From positions 4,151,045-4,215,044 of the forward strand of contig JASKMD010000010.1 in assembly GCA_030144725.1 (NCBI GenBank): a stretch of 64,000 nt of DNA. Direction: 5' to 3'. The position numbers were made by a program, and so were the translations under genes. This document shows positions 1 to 11,669 of the stretch, piece after piece; within the stretch, counting starts at the first letter, position 1, and every line of letters starts with the position of its first letter. This stretch comes from Haematococcus lacustris. Taxonomy: Eukaryota; Chlorophyta; Chlorophyceae; Chlamydomonadales; Haematococcaceae. The notes beneath the pieces were generated by a model, which was not told the origin of the DNA, made no database searches, and worked only from the letters and a program-made list of their open reading frames with translations.

Positions 1-21
1 AACCCCACACCTGCACCTCCC

Positions 22-3000
22 TCACTGGCGGCTCCTCTTTGCTGGGGTGCATAGCTTGCTGCCCGGGCTGCCCCGCTTGCCTTGGTGAGCACGGTTGGAA
101 GTTAGTCCTCGGCCCCTGCCAGCACCTGGCTTCGAGCGTGACTGAGCTGCCTCTTGCCCAGCGCTCTCTGTTGCCAGAACAGGCACTGCATGTGATTCTT
201 GCGTACCTGATGGCGGCGTCCCCTGAGCAACTGCTTGCTGGTGCTGCCCTACCCCAAGCTGCCCAGGTGGAGGCGGCCCTCTTGAGGTAGCTGCTGCACC
301 AGGCCTATCGCCACTGACAGTGCCAGGTAAACACGCATCAGCAGCAGCAGTTGCAGCATCAGCGCCAAAGCTAGTGCCAGGACCCTCATCAGCCCGCCAA
401 GGCACTTGATCAGCATTCACTGCCACCTCCTCCACACCCACTGCCTCTGCCGCCTCCAGACCGCATGCCACCACATGCCCCACCCCACCTGCTCCTGCTG
501 CCTCTCCTGCTTCTGCCCCTGCTGCCTCCCCTACTGCCACCCCTCCTGCCACCCCTGCTACCCCCCCTGCTGCCGCCCCTGCTTGCCCCCTTGCTGCCGC
601 CCCTGCTTGCCCCCTTGCTGCCGCCCCTGTGGTTAGGGCTCTGCCTGCTGCTGTGGCTGTGGTCACAGGTGTGACCTTTGAAGCAGCAGTGTGAGGTGGC
701 TGCTTGACTGAGGCTGTGGCTGTGGCTGTGGCTGCGGTGGCAGCAGCAGCAGCAGCTGGTGATGATGGTGGGCAGGGGACCACAGCTGGTGCATTGCCAG
801 GGCTCAGGGGCTTGGGGGCATGAGGTTTGGGAGCAAAGAAGCTGGAGAGACTGCCCTTGCGAGTACGCATGTCCTGGGACAAGCAGGCAACCATGGCAGC
901 ATGCATAAGCAACCAAGCAAGCAAGACAGCTGACGATGGATCAATGAAAGCAAGTGGATGTCTGGCTTGCTGGCCGGATCTTGAACGGGGCCTGATGTGG
1001 TGCCCTGTGGTGGCCCCCCGCAAGCCCCCACAGGCCCCACGCAGCAGCCAGGCAGCCACACAGCCAGCAGCCTCAGAGCCTGGGCCCAGCAGTCCCCTGC
1101 CAGCCAAGCGCAGCAAGCGCACTGAGGCTGGGCAGCCAGCTGAGCCCACCCAGCCTACCAAGGACAAGGGCAAAGTCAAGGCCAAGGGCAAGGCTGCCAA
1201 AGCCAAGCCAGCACCACAGCCAGGCTGAACAAACTCAGTGCCACCAGGCCTGCAGGCTGGAAGCCCCCAGCAGGGCAGGTGGAACAGCGCCTGCTGCGCC
1301 CAGCCTGGAGCCAGCAGCGTGACCAGCCAGTGCGGGGCCTGATGTGGTGTTGGGTAGTGGCCCCCCGCATCCTGTCACAGCCCCACGCAGCAGCCAGGCA
1401 GCCACACAGCCAGCAGCCTCAGAGCCAGGGCCCAGCACTCCCCCGCCAGCCAAGCGCAGCAAGCGCACCAAGGCTGAGCCGGCAGCTGAGCCCATCAAGG
1501 GCAAAGGCAAGGGCAAGGGCAACGCTGCAAAAGCCAAGCCAGCCCCACAGCCAGGCAGGTGGTTGGACAGGGACTGCAACGCAACGCTCAACATGCAGCG
1601 CATTGGGGAGAGCAGGTGGCGTCCGCTGGAGCTGTGCTACTGGCCAGAGCAAGGAGCTCTGCCAGCCAAGGGCAAGGAATACCCAGGCCTGGGCTACAAG
1701 CGGCTGCGAGACAAGCCACACACAGCCCAGCAGCAGCAGCCCGCTGAGGCACAGTAGTGTGTGCCCCCCCCCCATTTAAGCTGTTATCAGCTTTCAATTA
1801 GTGCATGTTTTGTCATGCCAACTCTACGGTGTAGCCCTAACGGGTCAGGCAATGCTGTAGGTGGTAGGCGACCATGACCATGTGTATGCCATGTGTAGGC
1901 CATGAGCATGCCATGCGATGGGAACACCACACAGAAAAAACACTGTTTTGTAGTGGTCCACAATTAGTGTGTTCGACTGCAATGAAGGCTCAAGGTTGAG
2001 GGCCAAGGTGCTGACCTGGGTACTTTCTACCGCAGTTTTCATGCATGTTTGCGAGGTCATGGGCTAGTATGCTGACCTGGCAACAGTCTGCCGCTTGGTA
2101 CCCTAGCTTGGTCATGGCAGGAGTTACAGGGTGCCAGGCCAGCTCAGGCCCACCAAAGGAGTGCGCAACCTGCACATATAATACACATGCATGGGTGCAT
2201 GGGCTGTATGGTGTTAGGATCAAGGTTTGGGGTCAGCACATGGGCATGCTGCATGTACCCACTGCATGGACCTCACCACATCATGCCCCATCCTACAAAT
2301 GCGCCTCAGCCAAAACAAACATGGGCAGCTCCAGGTTCAGCCTCAGCATGTACACCATGGGCAGCTTCAGGTCCAGCTGGTTTGCAACAGGCACATGTTG
2401 CAGCACTAGCTAGTTGCCAGCCTTGGCTTGTCCTGAGCATGAACCTCAGCCCGGACGTCATCAGCATCAGGGAGCTGTTGAAGGAGCACCTAGTATCGGA
2501 GAACAATGATAGTAATACTATCAATGGCAGCAATTATAAGACTAGTCAGTATAAGCTTCTGGCACCAAACCTAGATAACCATGATGAGCCCTGCAGCGCT
2601 CTACAGCCCTCTGCAGCCCACCCTCACCAACAGAGTACCCACCACCTACTCTCCCACCCTCCCACCCTCCCACCATCTACCTTATATATCAGTGGGTCAG
2701 GTACTCTACAACACAAGAATACCAGCATTGCAACAACAGCGTTTCACCATCATCACGATCTAGTCCAGCAGCGCATTGCCATCGCTGCAAGATGATGCAG
2801 GCCTAATGGCTGTGTAACTGTCAGCCTGTGAGAACTGCTTGGCCTTGTCCTGCCCCTGGCCTTGTCCATCACCCTTGCCTGAGCATAGTGTGATGCACCA
2901 AAGTGTGATGCAGGTGCTTGCATGAGACAGAGGGTGGCCAGGGTGGCCAGGCAGACAGCCAGGCTGCCACTTAGGTGGCAGTGCAGGGTGGAGTGCTCTT

Positions 3001-3661
3001 GACCTCACCACGTATGACCAGCCCTAATGCAGCAGTACATGGTGAGCATGCAGCATCTCATGCAGTGGTGCATGGCAAGCATGCAGCATCGCATGCAGTG
3101 GTGCATGGCATAAGCCAGAGCCATTGGGGGTAACTGGCTGTTTGACGGGTGTTAGGGTTGACCCTTGCCCTAACCCTAACCATGAACCTCTTGTTTACTC
3201 AAAAGCAGCCAGTGTTTTATGATGCTGGTATCACACCGGTACAAGAGTCAGCCTCGCCCATTAGCAGCTAGGGCGATTTCTGTCAGGATTTGATTGCGCC
3301 TCATTAATAGGCATGGAGGGTGCACTCGTTTGGTAATACGATCTTGACATGCATCTTTTCTATGCACTTGAGTCCAATGGGAATCTATGGCTGCACACAT
3401 GCTTGCACCAACACAGGCATGCCACATAATGGCAAAACACTGGATATGGTGACAATGATGAGGATGGTGCCGATGGTGGGTTGCAATCCAAGCAGGAGGT
3501 CAGGCAGGCACACAGCCTAGCCGTGACTGGGGCTGAGCTGACCCAGAGAGCACCCACCTGGGCAACCAGCTGCGCCCAGTCAGCTTGGGCTGTCTTTTTG
3601 TCATGTTTCTCCATGTCTAGTCCATGCTGCTGATGGCACGCATGCTCTGATATGACACCCC

Positions 3662-3702
<41 letters not shown>

Positions 3703-6700
3703 AAGCCATTGTGCTGTAAACTTAGAACCCCCTGCTGTGCCTCACCCTCTCCTTCCTCCTTCTGCCCCACCCACTCCTCCCCATGCAGCCCCTGCTTCAC
3801 CTGCTCCAGCTCCACTGACTTGTGAGGCTGCTCAACCCTCACGGCTGCTAGGGAACCAGGGCAAGCACCACCCTCCTCCGGCAACTCCACTTCCACCTTG
3901 GGCACTGCCGCTTTCTGTTTTCTACCCCCACACCCCACCCCAACCCCACCACGACCCCCACTCCCACTCCCCGCTGCCTCCTCATCCCCTTCCCTGCCAG
4001 CATGCCCTTGATCACAGCTCGCATGGGCTTGCATGTCCCGCATGGTGGTGTCTGGCTGTGTGGTGGCTGGTGAAGGGTGGTTGGTGGCTGGGTGGTTGGG
4101 TGGTTGAAGGGTGGAAGGGTGGATGTACAGCTTTGTGGGGTCATGGCCAGAGGGCAGGGGGGCGCCTAACCAGGACTCCCAGGCAGCCTGGCTGGTCAGC
4201 AGGACTGGCATGCGGTCATGCAGCCATGCAAGGGGCTTGGAGGCGTCACAGGTTAGAAGAGTGACGGTGGTCAGCACTGAGCCGTCATCCCCTGGAAGGC
4301 AAAGAGGAGACACCGCAGCAGGGGCAGCAGCAAAGGTTGCAACAGCGGCAGTACAGTCAGCACCAGCAGCAGCAGCAGCAAAGTTCACGGGGGCTGAAAC
4401 TTCACCCTCCTACCTGCACCGACCCATGGAGCAGCAGTAGCAGCGCTGGCAGGGTGGCCCTAGCTATGGTAGGGACCTGTGTTGTGGGTGTGGGTGCAGG
4501 GTGCAGGGGGCAGGGTGCAGGGTGCAGGGTGCAGGGTGCAGGGTGCAGGGTGCAGGGTGCAGGGTGCAGGGTGCAGGGTGCAGGGGGCAGGGGGCAGGGG
4601 GCAGGGGGCAGGGGGCAGGGGGCAGGGGGCAGGGGGCAGGGGGCAGGGGGCAGGGGGCAGGGGGCAGGGGGCAGGGGGCAGGGGGCAGGGGGCAGGGGGC
4701 AGGGGGCAGGGGGCAGGGGGCAGGGGGCAGGGGGCAGGGGGCAGGGGGCAGGGGGCAGGGGGCAGGGGGCAGGGGGCAGGGGGCAGGGGGCAGGGGGCAG
4801 GGGGCAGGGGGCAGGGGGCAGGGGGCAGGGGGCAGGGGGCAGGGGGCAGGGGGCAGGGGGCAGGGGGCAGGGGGCAGGGGGCAGGGGGCAGGGGGCAGGG
4901 GGCAGGGGGCAGGGGGCAGGGGGCAGGGGGCAGGGGGCAGGGGGCAGGGGGCAGGGGGCAGGGGGCAGGGGGCAGGGGGCAGGGGGCAGGGGGCAGGGGC
5001 AGGGGCAGGGGGCAGGGGGCAGGGGGCAGGGGGCAGGGGGCAGGGGGCAGGGGGCAGGGGGCAGGGGGCAGGGGGCAGGGGGCAGGGGGCAGGGGGCAGG
5101 GGGCAGGGGGCAGGGGGCAGGGGGCAGGGGGCAGGGGGCAGGGGGCAGGGGGCAGGGGGCAGGGGGCAGGGGGCAGGGGGCAGGGGGCAGGGGGCAGGGG
5201 GCAGGGGGCAGGGGGCAGGGGGCAGGGGGCAGCCAGCCCGGCACTGACAGCGGCAGACAAGTCACAGCCTCCACCTCCCACCTGTGGCCTCATCCCACAG
5301 CCCCGCCACGGCCAGCCACTGCTCCTGACCCCCTGGTGGCTGCCCTGCCACCTTCCTAGCCTGCAGGTCTGGAAACCTTCGCTGCTGCTGGCCTGGTGGA
5401 GCACCCTGCTGCTGCTGCTGCTGCTGCTGCTGCCCCTGCTGCTGCTGCTGCTGCTGCTGCACTTTTGGTTGGGGCGGCTTGAGGTAGACGTAGTAGGGTT
5501 GCTTGGCGTGGCCCTCCTGCTTCCACTCATAGAAGCCTGACAGCAGCACAACACACCTGGTCCAGGGGGCGAGAGGGGGCCAGGGGGCCGAGGAAGAGTT
5601 AGAAGGGGCAAGGAAGAGTGAGAGGGAGTAAGGCAGGGGGAGGGGGGGTCCCCTCACAGTTTCGTGTCTTTGCACTGCCACAGGCACAAGCCTTGGGCGG
5701 TGTGGTGTGGGCTCATGCACGGTCATTGGATTACACCATTATTCTACACTGGCCTGGCACCATGCGGTGTGGTGTGGGCTTGTGCACGTTCATGCAACCA
5801 CACCATAGAATAGTACAGGTACAGGCTTCACTGGCTTGCACCCACTACCTTGCTGCAAGCCAGTTGTGCGGCGAGCCTAATGAGGCAATGGGGTGGGTAG
5901 CCTGTTGTGGCTCGTCTGGTGTGGACCCTGCCGCCCTGACTTGTTGCCTGACTGTGGCCTGGCTGGTTGCCCTGGCTGGTTGGCTGTGGCCTGCTCTCTG
6001 AATGCCAGGAGCGCAGGTCAAGCCTGCCTGCCTTTCTGCCTGATGTTTTGGTCTCAGACACATTTGGTTCCAGTAGCCCTGGCCTGCTCTCTGAATGCCA
6101 GGAGTGCAGGTCAAGGTACCGGGTGCTTCAGTCGCAAGCTGCTAGACACAACTTGGAGCACTCAGCTCATGGCATCCGTGATTCTGACCATTGTGCATGT
6201 TAGGGCTTCAGAGCTGGCACCCAATGCAAGACAAGGGCTTCCAGGCGCCTGCCCCACTCACCTCTTGGCTGGGAGCAGCCTCCTGAATACTGGGGAGGTG
6301 GCCAACGTCTCTGACCTGGACCACCACCATCACCACCACAACAGTGACCACACCATCACCACTGGGGGCTCCATGCAAAGGGGGTCCATGCAAAGGGTGC
6401 TCCATGCACTTATGGGTCCTTGCAAACGGGGCTCCATGCACTAGGGCTACCTTACCTTCCAGCCCCTGTGCATGCTGCATGATGAGACGCGTTCACCTTC
6501 TTCTCACAAGCTGGAGCTAGGAGCTACATAGGGCTGCATTGCCAGGGCTGCAACATCTCACTCACCCATACATAGCATTTTGTACTGCTGCTGCTTTCCT
6601 GGCAAACTGTTATACCTCACTCACCCATCCATAGTTGTTTACTCTGCTGCTGCTTTCCTAGCCCGTTGTAACCCCTCCGTGCCCTCAGATATTGATAAGC

Positions 6701-7808
6701 ACATACAGTATCTGCCTGCTGGCTATCACCACCCAATGAAGTACAGTTCAATTATGCAGACTAATAAGCAGAATAAGTAGCAACATAACCAGTAAAGCAA
6801 GACGGAGTCATACTGAGCACTGGCTGCCCACACAGGGGACCCCACAACAAACCAAGATGTCCTACTAAGGGCTGTGACTGCCATAGCTATGGCTGCAATG
6901 CTTGTTACTGCTTATCATTAGTACAAATGACATTGTCACTTGCATGCATCGTTGCTTTGATGTGTCTCTTACTGGCTTCACCATCTCAGGTGTGGCAGGT
7001 AGGGTGCTTAAATGTGTGACATCACACCTCCCATGGCCGCTGTGTGTGGCAGCTGCCTAGAAGCTGGCTGCAGCTCACCGGGCGTTGAACATACGCCAGT
7101 GGTCCAGTGCCTGCCCCTGCTTGTGGTAGCCAGGCACCAGACCCCATTTCATGCTCACCTACACCACCAACCCATGCAGCAGCAGCAGCAGTGCAAGTAG
7201 CAGGCAGCAGCAGCAGGCAGCAGCAGCAGCGGCATGCAGCAGCAGCAGCGGCAGGGAGGGTGGAGCAACACGTCCTAGCTATCATAGGCTAGTTTAAGCA
7301 ACCTTGACTTGATCAAGCATGCTACATTCCACCATCATGGAGGATCCTACCCACGCCACAACAAGGGCCAAGGTCCATGTTGCAGCAGTGGGGACTTGAG
7401 CCAGCCGGAGTAGCATCGCAGGCATTGCTAATCAATCACAGTCAACCATCCATTCATCAACCACTGTCAACCTCTGTAAACCAGTTGTCAACCACCCTGC
7501 CAACCACTCATTAACCACCCGCCAATCACTGGAATTCACCCATTGACCATTGTCAACCAGCATGCCCCTCAGCAGGGGTAGCAGCAGGGTGTCCTTTTAT
7601 GGGTGGCCTTGCTATGTGGGCGCACCACGCAGACTTGCCCGCCACGCTCCCCCGCGGGCTTCGCGATAACGGCGGGTAGCCAGGCGCCCGGGGCGCAGTT
7701 GTTCGCGGGCTGGTACAACTCGGCATTGCGCCAGCTGCTTTCGGGCAGGTCGCCTAGGGCGTGCAGCAGCTGCGACCGCGCAATGGCTGCGCGGGAGCGA
7801 CCGCACAT
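22..7808 (-). CDS. HMCES: HMCES/SRAP-domain abasic-site crosslink protein, 7 exons
   Basis: Predicted exons (minus strand): 7808-7635, 7158-7079, 6315-6262, 5556-5282, 4291-3558, 2169-2077, 873-22. All have GT-AG borders and matching phases, giving 753 residues. SRAP motifs appear in family order: MCGR at 1-4 (Cys2 is the nucleophile that forms the thiazolidine crosslink to abasic sites), MKWGLVP 61-67, FNARSET 82-88 (Asn83), GFYEW 110-114 (Glu113), LHDRMPV 218-224 (His219), and LAWHPVTPAM from about residue 449. RKGSLSSFF (475-483) resembles the PCNA-interacting PIP box of animal HMCES. The known family role is to shield abasic sites in single-stranded DNA at replication forks. The protein is about twice the human length: exon 5 adds roughly 200 low-complexity residues with polyQ before the WHPVT strand, exon 4 carries polyQ, and a tail of about 270 Ala/Gly/Pro-rich residues follows the PIP box and ends KRSRQ. 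The exon 5 donor and the tail are the least certain parts. Confidence 0.9.
984..1757 (+). mobile_element. TnpB/Fanzor-like protein remnant, two joined fragments
   Basis: This lies in the last intron of the HMCES gene, on the opposite strand. Fragment 1 (about 984-1227) and fragment 2 (about 1226-1757) repeat the same protein stretch: RGLMWC, then an Ala/Pro-rich linker with AKRSKRT and Lys/Gly repeats, ending PAPQPG. Fragment 2 continues into RWLDRDCNATLNMQRIGE, which resembles the RuvC-III DRDxNAAxN motif at the end of TnpB and Fanzor nucleases, then LELCYWPEQG and KEYPGLGYKRLRDK. Relative to fragment 1, fragment 2 has lost one base near 1365-1380, which shifts the frame. No upstream RuvC-I/II or complete zinc ribbon is visible, so this is a degraded C-terminal piece. 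I recall similar proteins as a high-copy family in Haematococcus. Family assignment rests on one short motif. Confidence 0.5.
3661..3702. repeat. CTG tract coding polyglutamine in HMCES exon 5
   Basis: About 14 CTG units; on the minus strand they read CAG and encode a Gln run inside the low-complexity insertion of the SRAP protein. A second interrupted tract at about 5407-5460 encodes Gln runs in exon 4. Confidence 0.85.
4494..5231. repeat. 7-bp G-rich minisatellite, about 105 units
   Basis: Head-to-tail GGGTGCA units (about 4494-4581) pass into GGGGGCA units (about 4582-5231), with one short interruption near 4996-5008. The array fills most of HMCES intron 4 (5281-4292). The plus strand is the template strand of the gene and carries the G runs; the transcript carries C runs. 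Long open frames read across it in several frames are artefacts of a 7-bp period without stops. Confidence 0.95.
7185..7257. repeat. CAG/CAGCAGG-rich microsatellite in HMCES intron 1
   Basis: Interrupted CAG and GCAGCAGCAG runs directly upstream (in gene orientation) of the 3' splice site of HMCES exon 2 at 7159-7160. Confidence 0.7.
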
Positions 7809-9269
7809 TCTTCAGCTACGAGCTACGACACCGACCAGGCACCGAGGCGGATCGCATTACCCTGCGATGACGACAACGATTACACTCCGGTTTGCACTGT
7901 GCAGCTCTGTTTGTCTGGCGTTCACGATGGCAATTACTTGCAAGTGCACAAGAAAATGGCATCCAAGTCACAATCGCACATGAATGCTGCAGACTGCTCA
8001 AACCCTTCAAATGTAAGCATGCAAGCATGCGCACCGTCCCTACCCCTGTTTTGCATTTATTGAATATCATCTGGATGCACATCTCTGATCATGTATGGAC
8101 CACAGCCATGGAGTCTAGCGAGCTGAAACGTTTATCAAACTAGTCTAGTAGTAGGACCAGGCGTTCCAGGCGTCCCAACTACCTGAAAACCACAGTTGCA
8201 TGAAGATTACCAACCCCATGTTGGGAACGCCAGACTCTGGATGCAAATCTCTGACTAGGTAAGGACCAGAGCCTTGGTGCTTCAACGTGCATTGTACGTC
8301 TATTTACCATGGCGTGTTGGGTGAGGGTCGGACTTGCAGCGATGCTGACAAACAAATGATGCTGATCGTGATAGTGAGGAGCGGGGTATGGACCAGCCCA
8401 ACTCCTATGTTTGCGTGTCACACTGTTACACTGAGGATCTGCCAGGAGCCCACCAGGCTACAGGCGCGGCCACCTGGCACCAGGCAAGGGCCGCCTCTGC
8501 CACACCAGCGTAAGATGGCGTCATCCTGGATACTGGCTGCCTGCTGTCCTGTTGACAACGACACTCAGCTGCTGACTCAGCTGTTGGCTGCTGAGCGGAA
8601 ACACTGTGTCAAACAAACACCAGGCAGGGTTGGGAGCAGTGGGGTGGGGCAGTGGGGTGTGAGTTGTATGTGTTTGGCATTACCGCCATTAGGAACCGGC
8701 GCCCCATATGCACCTCCTCCAGTTAGAACTGAGGTGGAGGGGTGGTTGAGATGGTGGCCGCAGTGCAGCTGGTGGTAGCTGGATGGTGGTGAGGTGAGGT
8801 GAGGTGAGGTGACAGAGGTGCAGGGTGGCTGGGTAGCGATCAATACATGTGAGCCGTACTGCAGGTGGACTGCCGTAGTGTAAATAGGGGAAAGTGTGGG
8901 GTTGGGCTTGGAGTAGGGGTGGGTGAGGGCTGTGAGGGGGTGGAGGGTTGTGTAGAGCAGGGGCGGGGCTGGGGTGGGTTTCATTTAGAGGGAGCCAGCT
9001 GTCAGGAATTGGAGGAGGGGGAGTGTTGAATAGGGGTGGGTGAGGGCTGTGAGGGGGTGGAGGGGCGAACAGAGCAGGGGCAGGGCTGGGGTGGGTTTCA
9101 TTGAGAGGTAGCCACACCCCCTACTGCAATACCAAGCAGTGAGTGCTGCCTTCCCTTCCACCCTCCGCCACCCTGGCCCTCCTGCCCGCCCCTACCTCCC
9201 TGCTGCTGCCCCTCCCTGCTGCTGCCCCCCCGTTCCTTGCCTCCCTCTAGCCGCCTTGCCAGCCTCCAG
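7809..9269. other. Intergenic region upstream of HMCES
   Basis: No gene could be supported here. The part next to 7808 should hold the HMCES promoter, but no core motif was recognised. A G-rich direct repeat of roughly 80-90 bp occurs at about 8917-8998 and 9037-9114; both units contain GTGGGTGAGGGCTGTGAGGG and GGTGGGTTTCATT. The reading frames across it are Pro/Leu-rich artefacts. Confidence 0.6.
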
Positions 9270-11669
9270 TCAGCTTGCCACAGCCCAGCGCCCCTGCCAG
9301 CTGGCAGACGTGGCACTGGCGCTCCTGGCCTGAGGCCCCACCGCCCTGCTGCCGGCCTGCAGGGCTGGCAGGGCGCAAGGCCAGCAGGGGGCGACCTCCA
9401 GCACCTGGGCCTGGCTACTCCCGCTGTCACCTGGCCGGGGGCTGTGAGGCCTCCTCCCTTGCATCGCCCCTGGCCCTGCAGGCAAGGCCTTGGTCACAGC
9501 TTCCCTGTCGGCCCCCCATGCCCCTGCTGCCACCCCTGCCCCTGGCCCTGCCACCGTCCTTGCCCCTGCCCCTGCTGCCACCTTTGCCCCTGGCCCTCCC
9601 CCTGCCTCCCATAGCTGGGGTCGAGGGCTGTGGGGTGGCCCTGCTGCTAGCCTGGCCTGCTCCGCCCACTGCTCTAACCAGGCTTGGCTGCTGTGGGCAG
9701 GAACCTGTGGCTGCTGCTGCTGTGGCTGCTGCTGCTGCCGTGAGGCTGGGTAGTGTTGTTGATGAGTGGTCGCCTGTTGTTGCTGCTGCTGCTGCATCTG
9801 CCCAGCAAGCTGCTGCTGCTGCTGCTGCTGGGGTGTGTGTTGCTGGTGTGGGTGGCGCTGCAGGTGTGAGGAATTGTGTGACATAGGCTGTGACTCACCC
9901 ACCAGGCTACATCGCCTGTTTAGGCGCCCGCTGCCCAGGCTGTGAGTGATGGGGTTGGGGGAGGAGGCAGTACGGCAGGTGGCTGGCCGTGCAGCAGGAG
10001 CTGCCCCTGGGGGAGGGGGGCCTCCCTGCCCCCTGCCACTGCCCCAGCGCTCCTCCCCTGCCCAGCCACCCCTTGGCCCTGTTGAGGCCCCCCCAGCTCG
10101 GTGCTGCTGCAGGGCAGACAGGAGCACCAGGGGGTGGAGAGGGGGGAAGCGGGGGAGGCTAAGGCGGGTGCCGCGCAGGGCCGGGGTGGACGCCGGGGAG
10201 GGGGGGCGTTGGGGTGGGGTGGGGCTGGGGGGGGCGGGGAGGGCCAGCCTGGGGACCTGTGCGGGGATGGGGGACTTGGTAGGCTGGTGAGGAGAAGCTG
10301 GTTGAGGTCTGGGGCTGCTGCTGGTGGGGGGTGGGGGGGCCAGGTGGAGGCTGGGGTGTGTGGCTGGGCGCTGGAAGCTAGTGGGAGGGGGTGGGCTGGC
10401 GGGGTAGGCGGTGAGGGGAAGGTAGAGGCTGCTGCTGTGGACGAGTGGCTGGCTGGCAGCATGGGCAAGGGGCAGGGTGGCAGCGTGACCTTGGGGTGTG
10501 TGGAGTCCAGCTGGAGGGGTCCCTGCCCTGGTGTCAGCAAGGCTGTGTGGTGCAGGACTTGAAGGGCTGGGAGCAGCGGCTGCCCTCCATGCTTGTGGCA
10601 CCAGCGGACCAGCAGGGCTACTGGCCCGGGGAGCAGCCGGGAGGGTGGTGTCATGCTCCACTGCGGGTGAGCGGGCCTTTGATGATGCAGGCCGAGGGGC
10701 AGGGGAGGAAGCTAGGGCTGCTGGCTCCTGTTGCTGCCCTTCCAGGCTACTAGCTGCTGCTGCTGCTGCTGCTGCTGCTGTGGGAACAAAGCCGTCCGTG
10801 AGGATAGGCACAGCGAGAGCAGGGCTGTCTGTCTGATTGTCTGGTATAGGGAAACCCAGGGGCTGGCATGGGTCAGGCGTGGCTGTGCCGCGGCTGAGTG
10901 CTGCTGCCTCTGTCGCTGCTTCTCGTTCTGCAGGTGCTGCTTCTGCGGCGCTGGGAACGTGGGACCCAACTGACGCAGCTGTACTGCTCCGACTTGACCG
11001 GCGCGACCAGGGCCGCGGAGCCCCAACTGACTCCGCAGTCGCTGCGTCAGCGGCGACGAGCTCGTTCAGCAAGCGCACTGCCTGCGTGAGTCCAAGCAGC
11101 TGTGAACCGCGACCGCATGCGGGCGACGTGTCGACCTCCTCCGCGACGACTTGCGGTTCACTGCGATGATGCACTTCAGGCCGAGACGTCGTCGGGTCGG
11201 GCGAGGAAGGTTGGTAGTGATGAGGGGTGCTGCCTCTGCTGCTGGCAGGGGTGTGGCTGGCACTCTCAACGCCACGCTGCTGCTGTCCCTGCAGCTCCTG
11301 CCCATGTTGCCCCTGCTCCTGCTGCTGCTGCTGCTGCCCCTGCTGATCAACCTGCTGCAGGAGTGCTGGACTGGTGGCCCTGCCATGACCGCTGCTGGCC
11401 TGGCTGCCTGGCTGTGATGGCAAGGAACCCTGGACTGCAGGCACAACCAGGCCGCGCGACCCTGGGCGCTGCTGCTGCAATGGCTGCACAGCCGCCGCCG
11501 CCGCAAATGGACCCAGGAAGCCCTTGTTGGGCCGATGACCGCTGTCACGGCTGCCTGGCCTGCTGGCCAGGACCGGGGCAGGGGCTGCATGGCATGTCAA
11601 CACCCCCTTCACATGGTCTAAAGTCCAGCACAGGCCCTTATGCGCTCCTGCATTTACCAGAGATTGCAA
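9270..11669 (-). CDS. Long low-complexity reading frame, unknown protein (partial model)
   Basis: One frame stays open for 799 codons. No known domain was seen. It is rich in Ser, Pro, Ala and Gln, with polyQ (around 9680-9830) and polyAla (around 10750-10785). The only ordered-looking stretch is SQLLGLTQAVRLLNELVAAD (coding around 11030-11090), a likely amphipathic helix. Such disordered stretches are common exons of large algal proteins. The start at 11669 and stop at 9270 may be splice artefacts: the frame could be an internal exon, with a 3' splice site possible near 11590. At this GC content long stop-free frames also occur by chance, so the call rests on length and on absence of an equally long competing frame. 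Confidence 0.4.
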   Translation of the reverse strand: MQSLVNAGAHKGLCWTLDHVKGVLTCHAAPAPVLASRPGSRDSGHRPNKGFLGPFAAAAAVQPLQQQRPGSRGLVVPAVQGSLPSQPGSQASSGHGRATSPALLQQVDQQGQQQQQQEQGQHGQELQGQQQRGVESASHTPASSRGSTPHHYQPSSPDPTTSRPEVHHRSEPQVVAEEVDTSPACGRGSQLLGLTQAVRLLNELVAADAATAESVGAPRPWSRRSSRSSTAASVGSHVPSAAEAAPAEREAATEAAALSRGTATPDPCQPLGFPIPDNQTDSPALAVPILTDGFVPTAAAAAAAAASSLEGQQQEPAALASSPAPRPASSKARSPAVEHDTTLPAAPRASSPAGPLVPQAWRAAAAPSPSSPAPHSLADTRAGTPPAGLHTPQGHAATLPLAHAASQPLVHSSSLYLPLTAYPASPPPPTSFQRPATHPSLHLAPPPPTSSSPRPQPASPHQPTKSPIPAQVPRLALPAPPSPTPPQRPPSPASTPALRGTRLSLPRFPPLHPLVLLSALQQHRAGGASTGPRGGWAGEERWGSGRGQGGPPPPGAAPAARPATCRTASSPNPITHSLGSGRLNRRCSLVGESQPMSHNSSHLQRHPHQQHTPQQQQQQQLAGQMQQQQQQQATTHQQHYPASRQQQQPQQQQPQVPAHSSQAWLEQWAEQARLAAGPPHSPRPQLWEAGGGPGAKVAAGAGARTVAGPGAGVAAGAWGADREAVTKALPAGPGAMQGRRPHSPRPGDSGSSQAQVLEVAPCWPCALPALQAGSRAVGPQARSASATSASWQGRWAVAS

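Noticed and set aside
22..1206. A 394-codon minus-strand frame starting at 1206
   Set aside because: Only the part from 873 is supported, as the last HMCES exon after a 3' splice site. The upstream part is antisense to the transposon remnant.
3160..3182. Interstitial telomere-like CCCTAACCCTAACC
   Set aside because: Only two or three units; too short to indicate a telomere or fusion site. The same applies to CCCTAACC-like text near 40580.
4337..5611. Several 250-380 codon frames of Gly-Gln-Ala or Cys-Pro-Leu repeats
   Set aside because: They are read through a 7-bp minisatellite in an intron; every frame is open by periodicity.
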